From: CAZPGL01 sp964586175
Lineage (GTDB): Bacteria; Actinomycetota; Acidimicrobiia; Acidimicrobiales; MedAcidi-G1
Direction: 5' to 3'
Assembly (NCBI GenBank): GCA_964586175.1
Contig: CAZPGL010000019.1
Location: 1-39,257, forward strand
DNA length: 39,257 nt
A program made the translations under genes and the position numbers. Under the pieces are notes generated by a model that was not told the DNA's origin, searched no databases, and worked only from the letters and a program-made list of their open reading frames with translations. Positions 34,439 to 39,257 of the stretch are shown piece after piece; the first letter of the stretch is position 1, and the number at the start of each line of letters is the position of its first letter.

Positions 34439-34924
34439 CTAGCGGTTCATCAGCGCGTTGCCGCTGGCCGGCGGACGCACGGCGAAGGGCAACGGCAGCT
34501 TCTCGACGGTGCCGCCCGCGGCGACGATGGCCGCCTCGGCCGCGGCTGAGCAGGCGTGGGCCTGCACGGTGACCGCCCGGTCGATCTCGCCACGGGCGAG
34601 GATCTTGACCAGCGAGTGCTTGCCCACGAGACCCAGCGACAGCAGGGCCGCCGGGTTCACGTCGGTGAGGCCCGAATCCTGGATGGTGTCCAGGTTGACG
34701 GCCTGGTACTCGACCCGGAACGGGTTGGTGAAGCCCCGCAACTTGGGAATGCGCTGGTGCAGGGGCATCTGGCCGCCCTCGAAGCCGAGACGCACCGTGT
34801 TCCGGGCCCGCTGGCCCTTCGAACCGCGGCCGGCGGTCTTGCCGCCCTTGCCGCCGATGCCTCGGGCGACCCGCTTGCCGCGCTTGCGCGACCCGGGTGC
34901 CGGGGTCAGGTCATGGACCTTCAT
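34439..34924 (-). CDS. rplO: 50S ribosomal protein L15
   Basis: A 161-residue L15 with the basic N-terminal extension (KRGKRVARGIGGKGGKTAGRG) that enters 23S rRNA, then GFEGGQMPLHQRIPKLRGF. ATG 34924, directly after rpmD. Confidence 0.97.
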   Translation of the reverse strand: MKVHDLTPAPGSRKRGKRVARGIGGKGGKTAGRGSKGQRARNTVRLGFEGGQMPLHQRIPKLRGFTNPFRVEYQAVNLDTIQDSGLTDVNPAALLSLGLVGKHSLVKILARGEIDRAVTVQAHACSAAAEAAIVAAGGTVEKLPLPFAVRPPASGNALMNR

Positions 34925-34925
34925 C

Positions 34926-35123
34926 TCAGTCGACCTCCTCGACCTCGACCAGGTGCGGCACCCGGGCGATCATGCCCCGGACCTCACCCCGGTCGGGCAG
35001 GGTGTTGGTGCGGCCGATCCGGCCCAGGCCGAGGGCGCGCAGGGTGCCGCGCTGCTTGGGCTTGGTGCCGATGGCCGAACGGATCTGGGTGACGCGCAGC
35101 GCCTTGTCGGTGGATTCGGCCAT
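34926..35123 (-). CDS. rpmD: 50S ribosomal protein L30
   Basis: A 65-residue L30 with LRVTQIRSAIGTKPKQRGTL and LGLGRIGRTNTLPD, the family core. ATG 35123 is chosen because the protein then has normal length; the longer upstream reading belongs to the rpsE shadow. It almost abuts the rpsE stop. Confidence 0.95.
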   Translation of the reverse strand: MAESTDKALRVTQIRSAIGTKPKQRGTLRALGLGRIGRTNTLPDRGEVRGMIARVPHLVEVEEVD

Positions 35124-35124
35124 G

Positions 35125-35718
35125 TCAGGCTCGCTCACTGTTCTCGCCGTTGCCACCGTGGTCCGAGCCGATGCCGGCCTCGGTGCGCCGGTAGGCGTCG
35201 AGTAGGGCGCCGGGCACGAACTCCTCGGGGTCGAGGCCCCGCAGTCGCGCGATCTCGTCGGGCCGGCGGAGGGCCGCCAGGCCGGCGATGGTGGCCCGGG
35301 CCACGTTGATGTGGTTGGACGAACCCAGCGACTTGCACAGCACGTCGTGGATCCCGGCCTCTTCGAGGATGGCGCGGGCCGCGCCACCGGCGATGACCCC
35401 GGTACCGGGGGCGGCGGGCTGCATCAGCACCCGGCCGGCGCCCATCTCGCCGAGCACGGCGTGGACGATGGTCGAGCCGGCCAGCGGCACGTCGAACAGG
35501 TTGCGCTTGGCCTCCTCGGTGCCCTTCTGGATGGCGAGGGGCACCTCCTTGGCCTTGCCGTAGCCCAGCCCGACCCGGCCGGCACCGTCGCCGATCACGA
35601 CGAGTGCGGTGAACGAGAACCGACGGCCGCCCTTGACGACCTTGGCCACGCGGTTGATGTGGATGACCCGGGACTCCCGCAGCGGGGACTCCTCGACGGT
35701 CGAGGTTTTCGGTGCCAC
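35125..35718 (-). CDS. rpsE: 30S ribosomal protein S5
   Basis: A 197-residue S5. The N-terminal RNA-binding domain has VVKGGRRFSFTALVVIGDG and VGLGYGKAKEVP; the C-terminal half has APGTGVIAGGAARAILE and KSLGSSNHINV. GTG 35718 overlaps the rplR stop by one base. A short acidic/Asn-rich tail follows the core. Confidence 0.97.
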   Translation of the reverse strand: MAPKTSTVEESPLRESRVIHINRVAKVVKGGRRFSFTALVVIGDGAGRVGLGYGKAKEVPLAIQKGTEEAKRNLFDVPLAGSTIVHAVLGEMGAGRVLMQPAAPGTGVIAGGAARAILEEAGIHDVLCKSLGSSNHINVARATIAGLAALRRPDEIARLRGLDPEEFVPGALLDAYRRTEAGIGSDHGGNGENSERA

Positions 35719-36080
35719 TAGAACTCCAGTCCTGCGTCACGGGCCGCATCGGCCAGGGCCGCCACACGTCCGTGGTAGAGGTACCCGCCCCGGTCGAAGA
35801 CCACGGCGTCGACGCCGGCGGCCTTGGCCCGCTCGGCGACAGTGCGGCCCACCTCGCGGGCGGCATCGACGCCGGTCACGCCGTCGGCCACACCACCCTG
35901 CTGGGTCGACGCCGACACGACGGTGCGGCCCGACTGGTCGTCGATGACCTGGGCCGAGATGTGGTTGGCCGACCGGAACACGGACAGGCGCGGACGCACC
36001 GCCGTGCCCTGGACGGTCTTGCGGACCCGGCGGTGACGGCGCAGACGCGCCGCCCGTCGGTCGATGGTGCGGGCGCTCAC
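35718..36080 (-). CDS. rplR: 50S ribosomal protein L18
   Basis: A 120-residue L18 that binds 5S rRNA. It has the Arg-rich N-terminus (RRAARLRRHRRVRKT), PRLSVFRSANHISAQVI and the C-terminal FDRGGYLYHGRVAALADAAR. GTG 36080 overlaps the rplF stop as GTGA. Confidence 0.97.
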   Translation of the reverse strand: MSARTIDRRAARLRRHRRVRKTVQGTAVRPRLSVFRSANHISAQVIDDQSGRTVVSASTQQGGVADGVTGVDAAREVGRTVAERAKAAGVDAVVFDRGGYLYHGRVAALADAARDAGLEF

Positions 36081-36616
36081 TTGGCCGCCTTTCCGGCCTT
36101 GCGGGCCACATGCTCTCCGAGGTACCGGACACCCTTGCCCTTGTAGGGCTCGGGCTTGCGGTACGACCGGATGTCAGCCGCAACCTGGCCGACGGTCTGC
36201 TTGTCGGGGCCGGACACCACGATTCGGGTCGGTTCCGGCACGTCGAACGAGATGCCGTCGGGGGCCTCCACCGAGATGGGATGGCTGAACCCGAGCTGCA
36301 GCTCGAGGCTGGTGGGGCTCTTGGCCAGGGCCCGGTAGCCGACGCCGACGATCTGGAGTTCCTTGGAGAACCCCTCGGACACGCCGACCACCATGTTGTT
36401 GACCAGCGAACGGGTCAGGCCGTGCAGGGCACGGTTCTGGCGCTCATCGTCGGGGCGCTCCACGACGAGGACGTCGCCGTCCTGGCGCACGGTGATGTCG
36501 CCGGGCACGTCCAGGTCCAGCGAGCCCTTGGGCCCAGTGACCTCGACGCGGCGGCCGGACAGCGTCACCTCGACGCCGGACGGCACGGTGATGGGGTTCT
36601 TCCCGATGCGGGACAT
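36077..36616 (-). CDS. rplF: 50S ribosomal protein L6
   Basis: A 179-residue L6 near the sarcin-ricin loop, with MSRIGKNPITVPSGV, VTGPKGSL, GVGYRA and the C-terminal PEPYKGKGVRY followed by a basic tail. ATG 36616, 13 bp after rpsH. Confidence 0.97.
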   Translation of the reverse strand: MSRIGKNPITVPSGVEVTLSGRRVEVTGPKGSLDLDVPGDITVRQDGDVLVVERPDDERQNRALHGLTRSLVNNMVVGVSEGFSKELQIVGVGYRALAKSPTSLELQLGFSHPISVEAPDGISFDVPEPTRIVVSGPDKQTVGQVAADIRSYRKPEPYKGKGVRYLGEHVARKAGKAAK

Positions 36617-36629
36617 TGGATCGCCTCCC

Positions 36630-37034
36630 CTACCAGACGTAGCAGAGGACCTCGCCGCCCATACGGCGGCGACGTGCCTCGCGGTCGCTCATCAGGCCCT
36701 TGCTGGTGCTGATCACGGCGACGCCGAGACCTCCCAGCACACGGGGGATCTTCTCGGCCTTGCGGTAGACCCGCAGGCCCGGGGTGGACACCCGGCTGAC
36801 CCCGCTAATGACGCGCTCCCGGTCGGGGGAGTACTTCATCCGGATGGTCAGCTGGCGGCCCGGACCCTCGGAGTTGTCCGCCTCGCTGAAGTCGACGATG
36901 TACCCCTCGTCCTTCAGGACGCCCGCCAGGGCGACCTTCTGCTTGGACGACGGCATCGTCACCCCGTCATGCATCGCCCGGTTGGCGTTGCGAATACGGG
37001 TGAGCATGTCGGCGACAGGATCGGTCATGGTCAT
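36630..37034 (-). CDS. rpsH: 30S ribosomal protein S8
   Basis: A 134-residue S8, a primary 16S binder and the known translational repressor of spc operons in other bacteria. It has MTMTDPVADMLTRIRNAN and the C-terminal STSKGLMSDREARRRRMGGE. ATG 37034 is preferred over ATG 37028 because actinobacterial S8 usually starts MTMTDP. Confidence 0.97.
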   Translation of the reverse strand: MTMTDPVADMLTRIRNANRAMHDGVTMPSSKQKVALAGVLKDEGYIVDFSEADNSEGPGRQLTIRMKYSPDRERVISGVSRVSTPGLRVYRKAEKIPRVLGGLGVAVISTSKGLMSDREARRRRMGGEVLCYVW

Positions 37035-37050
37035 CTCACATCACCCTCTC

Positions 37051-37236
37051 TCACCAGCTCGACTTCGTCAGGCCGGGGATCTCGCCCTTGTGGGCCATGG
37101 CCCGTAGGCACACCCGGCACAGGTTGAAGGCCCGGTACACCGAACGGGGCCGGCCGCATCGGCGGCACCGCGTGTAGGCCCGAACCTTGAACTTGGGCGT
37201 CTTCTGCTGCTTGTTGACCAGCGCTTTCTTGGCCAT
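37051..37236 (-). CDS. rpsZ: 30S ribosomal protein S14 type Z
   Basis: A 61-residue zinc-binding S14 with ligands Cys24, Cys27, Cys40 and Cys43 in RCRRCGRP and LCRVCLR. This short zinc type is the primary S14 of actinobacteria; a zinc-free rpsN may exist elsewhere. ATG 37236 overlaps the rplE stop by one base (TAATG). Confidence 0.97.
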   Translation of the reverse strand: MAKKALVNKQQKTPKFKVRAYTRCRRCGRPRSVYRAFNLCRVCLRAMAHKGEIPGLTKSSW

Positions 37237-37805
37237 TACTGCACCTCGCGTCGGAAGGGGAACGAGAACGCATCGAGCAGTGCCCGCCCCTCCGCATCGG
37301 TCCGGGCGGACGTCACGATCGTGATGTCCATACCCCGGGTCGTGTCGACCTTGTCGTAATCGATCTCCGGGAAGATCAGCTGTTCGTTCACGCCGAACGT
37401 GTAGTTGCCGTTTCCATCGAACGACCGGGGGTTGAGGCCCCGGAAGTCGCGGATTCGGGGGATGGCCAGGGTGATCAGCCGATCCAGGAACTCGTACATC
37501 CGGTCGCCGCGCAGGGTCACCTTGGCCCCGATGGCCTGGCCCTCACGGAGGCGGAAGTTCGAGATCGACTGCTTGGCCCGGGTGATGACCGGCTTCTGAC
37601 CGGTGATCACCTCGAGGTCGGCGACCGCACCCTCCAGCAGCTTGGCCTGCTGGGTGGCGGCACCAACGCCCATGTTGACGACGATCTTGACCAGCTTCGG
37701 GACCTGCATGACGCTGGACAGCCCCAGGTCCTCCTGGAGCCGGCCACGGATCTCGTTGAGGTAGCGGTCGCTCATGCGCTCCGCGGTGGTCAGTGCCTCA
37801 GCCAT
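37236..37805 (-). CDS. rplE: 50S ribosomal protein L5
   Basis: A 189-residue L5 of the central protuberance that contacts 5S rRNA. It has VVNMGVGAATQQAK, ITGQKPVITRAKQSISNFRLREG and DFRGLNPRSFDGNGNYTFGV. ATG 37805 overlaps the end of rplX by 8 nt. Confidence 0.97.
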   Translation of the reverse strand: MAEALTTAERMSDRYLNEIRGRLQEDLGLSSVMQVPKLVKIVVNMGVGAATQQAKLLEGAVADLEVITGQKPVITRAKQSISNFRLREGQAIGAKVTLRGDRMYEFLDRLITLAIPRIRDFRGLNPRSFDGNGNYTFGVNEQLIFPEIDYDKVDTTRGMDITIVTSARTDAEGRALLDAFSFPFRREVQ

Positions 37806-38112
37806 CGAGATCCACCCCCGTCCGCCTGCAGACCCGGACCTTGTCGCCGGTGTCGGTGAACCGGTACCCGATCCGGGTGGGTTCGCCGTCCTTGGGGCTC
37901 AGCACCGCCACGTTCGACACGTGGATCGGCATGGCCTTGTCGATGATGCCGCCCTGCATGGTGGCCTGGGTGGGCTTCTGGTGGCGCTTGGCCATGTTGA
38001 CGCCCTCGATGATGACCCGTTCCTCGGCAGGCAACGCCCGCGTGACCTGGCCCTCGCGGCCCTTGTCCTTGCCGGACAGGACCCGCACCTTGTCTCCCTT
38101 GCGGATCTTCAT
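37798..38112 (-). CDS. rplX: 50S ribosomal protein L24
   Basis: A 104-residue L24, an assembly initiator. The KOW motif is IRKGDKVRVLSGKDKGREG, followed by VIIEGVNMAKRHQKP. ATG 38112 overlaps the rplN stop by one base (TGATG). Confidence 0.97.
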   Translation of the reverse strand: MKIRKGDKVRVLSGKDKGREGQVTRALPAEERVIIEGVNMAKRHQKPTQATMQGGIIDKAMPIHVSNVAVLSPKDGEPTRIGYRFTDTGDKVRVCRRTGVDLDG

Positions 38113-38480
38113 CAGAGCACCTCCGGGGCGAGCGAGACGATGCGCATGAACTTCTTGTCACGCAGCTCACGGCCGACGGGACCGAAGATGCGGGTGCCCC
38201 GGGGCTGCATCTGGTCGTTGATGAGCACGGCGGCGTTCTCGTCGAAGCGGATGTACGACCCGTCGGGGCGGCGGCGCTCCTTCTTGGTCCGGACGACGAC
38301 GCACTTGACGACCTCGCCCTTCTTGACCGCGGCGCCCGGGTTTGCGTCCTTCACCGTGGCGGTGAAGACGTCGCCGATCGAGGCGTACCGACGCTTCGAG
38401 CCACCGAGCACCTTGATGCACAGCACCTCGCGTGCACCCGAGTTGTCGGCGACCCGGAGTCGGGTTTCCTGCTGGATCAT
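38112..38480 (-). CDS. rplN: 50S ribosomal protein L14
   Basis: A 122-residue L14 of the inter-subunit face. It has MIQQETRLRVADNSGARE, GEVVKCVVVRTKKE and RIFGPVGRELR. ATG 38480, directly next to the rpsQ stop. Confidence 0.97.
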   Translation of the reverse strand: MIQQETRLRVADNSGAREVLCIKVLGGSKRRYASIGDVFTATVKDANPGAAVKKGEVVKCVVVRTKKERRRPDGSYIRFDENAAVLINDQMQPRGTRIFGPVGRELRDKKFMRIVSLAPEVL

Positions 38481-38759
38481 CTACTTGGCCCTCTCGAGGA
38501 TCTCGACGAGGCGCCAACGCTTGAGCTTGGACAGCGGGCGGGTCTCCTGGACCCGGACCCGGTCGCCCACCTTGAGCTCGTTGGTCTCGTCGTGGACGTG
38601 CAGCTTCTTCGAACGCTGCACGGTCTTGTCGTAGCGGCGGTGGCGCACCCGGTCCACGGTTTCGACCACGGCGGTCTTGTCCTGGACGTCGGACACCACG
38701 AGGCCCTCGCGGACCTTGCGGCGGTTGTCGCGGCCTTCGGCAGCCTGGGTCTCGGCCAT
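38481..38759 (-). CDS. rpsQ: 30S ribosomal protein S17
   Basis: A 92-residue S17 of OB fold. The core is REGLVVSDVQDKTAVVETV and HVHDETNELKVGDRVRVQETRPLSK; about 14 extra residues precede the core, as often in actinobacteria. ATG 38759 overlaps the rpmC stop by one base. Confidence 0.96.
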   Translation of the reverse strand: MAETQAAEGRDNRRKVREGLVVSDVQDKTAVVETVDRVRHRRYDKTVQRSKKLHVHDETNELKVGDRVRVQETRPLSKLKRWRLVEILERAK

Positions 38760-38992
38760 CAGTCGGCCACCTCCTCGCCGGCGGCGTCGGCCTCGGCGGC
38801 GTCGATCTCGCGGGCCCGCAGTTCGGTCATGACACGGGCCACCTCCTTCTTGACCTGGCCCAACCGGGCGGAGTTCTCGAGCTGGCCGGTGACCAGCTGG
38901 AACCGCAGGTTGAACAACTCCTCTTTGGCGTCGCCGAGCCGCTCAAGCAGATCGGTGTCGCCGAGGTCGGTCAGCATCTTGTTGCGAGCCAT
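38759..38992 (-). CDS. rpmC: 50S ribosomal protein L29
   Basis: A 77-residue L29 at the tunnel exit. The two-helix core has LGDAKEELFNLRFQLVTGQL and NSARLGQVKKEVARVMTELR, with an acidic Ala/Glu-rich tail (AEADAAGEEVAD). ATG 38992 is 2 bp after the rplP stop; ATG 38977 is a possible later start. Confidence 0.95.
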   Translation of the reverse strand: MARNKMLTDLGDTDLLERLGDAKEELFNLRFQLVTGQLENSARLGQVKKEVARVMTELRAREIDAAEADAAGEEVAD

Positions 38993-38994
38993 GA

Positions 38995-39257
38995 CTAGAA
39001 GCCCTCCTCGCGCTCGATGAAGCGGGCCTTGATCGGCAGCTTCTGGATGGCCCGGTCGATGGCGGACCGGGCGACGTCGATGTCGTGGTACGACAACTCG
39101 AACAAAACCCGGCCGGGCTTGACCACGGCGACCCAGCCTTCGACGTTGCCCTTCCCGGAACCCATGCGGGTCTCGGCCGGCTTCTGGGTGACCGGCTTGT
39201 CGGGGAAGACGTTGATCCACACCTTGCCGCCACGCTTGATGTGGCGGGTCATGGCGA
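38995..39257 (-). CDS. rplP: 50S ribosomal protein L16, 5' end outside window
   Basis: The last 87 or so codons of L16, which helps shape the A site. TRHIKRGGKVWINVFPDKP and GSGKGNVEGWVAVVKPGRVLFEL align with the C-terminal two thirds of the family (about 138 residues). The ATG at 39252 is internal (preceded by an Ala codon in frame), so the true start and about 50 residues lie off the right edge. Confidence 0.96.
   Translation of the reverse strand, partial: AMTRHIKRGGKVWINVFPDKPVTQKPAETRMGSGKGNVEGWVAVVKPGRVLFELSYHDIDVARSAIDRAIQKLPIKARFIEREEGF

Overview
The window is a gene-dense, very GC-rich stretch of bacterial chromosome. The gene content and order are those of an actinobacterium: an S10/spc/alpha ribosomal block, then truA-rplM-rpsI-glmM-glmS-acpS-nnr-alr, then tsaE-tsaB-rimI-tsaD-groES-groL, and a guaB3-guaA pair. 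From memory, mycobacteria carry the same backbone in the same order. An AftD-type arabinofuranosyltransferase, a family 4 uracil-DNA glycosylase, zinc-type S14 and many GTG starts fit a deep-branching actinobacterium such as an Acidimicrobiia member. The class is an inference; no 16S rRNA or other diagnostic marker is present.

Nearly everything is on the minus strand, so the biological order runs from the right edge to the left. (1) 39257-29205: end of the S10 operon, then spc and alpha operons (rplP partial, rpmC, rpsQ, rplN, rplX, rplE, rpsZ, rpsH, rplF, rplR, rpsE, rpmD, rplO, secY, adk, infA, rpmJ, rpsM, rpsK, rpsD, rpoA, rplQ). map is missing from its usual place between adk and infA, and infA appears to start at CTG. 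(2) 29193-27406: truA, rplM, rpsI. (3) 27359-19710: cell-wall precursor genes glmM, an oversized glmS-like gene, acpS, nnr and alr. A 100-N assembly gap (25952-26051) separates glmM from glmS. (4) 18180-19738: the only plus-strand genes, a family 2 glycosyltransferase and a methyltransferase, converging on alr. (5) 18061-7322: one apparent nine-gene operon: GT4 glycosyltransferase, 1408-residue AftD-like GT-C enzyme, DUF3524/QTMAN-type glycosyltransferase, P1-family peptidase, uracil-DNA glycosylase, tsaE, tsaB, rimI, tsaD. (6) 7294-5177: groES-groL with its own promoter, a CIRCE operator and a strong terminator. (7) 5144-2732: a 90-residue unknown protein, a CoA-type Nudix hydrolase and an aromatic amino acid decarboxylase, coupled by 4-base overlaps. 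(8) 2636-1: guaB3 and guaA (3' end cut by the window edge).

Genes are packed tightly, with many ATGA, GTGA, TGATG or TAATG junctions. Apart from the N gap the longest stretches without a gene are about 154 bp (upstream of rplM), 137 bp (upstream of groES), 132 bp (upstream of infA) and 118 bp (between the divergent glycosyltransferases). I saw no rRNA, tRNA, CRISPR array, insertion sequence, transposase or integrase.

The items most worth a second look are the 1134-residue GlmS-like protein with two extra regions, the bacterial QTMAN/DUF3524 homologue in one operon with the t6A genes, the AftD-like glycan module placed inside an otherwise conserved housekeeping block, and the probable CTG start of infA.
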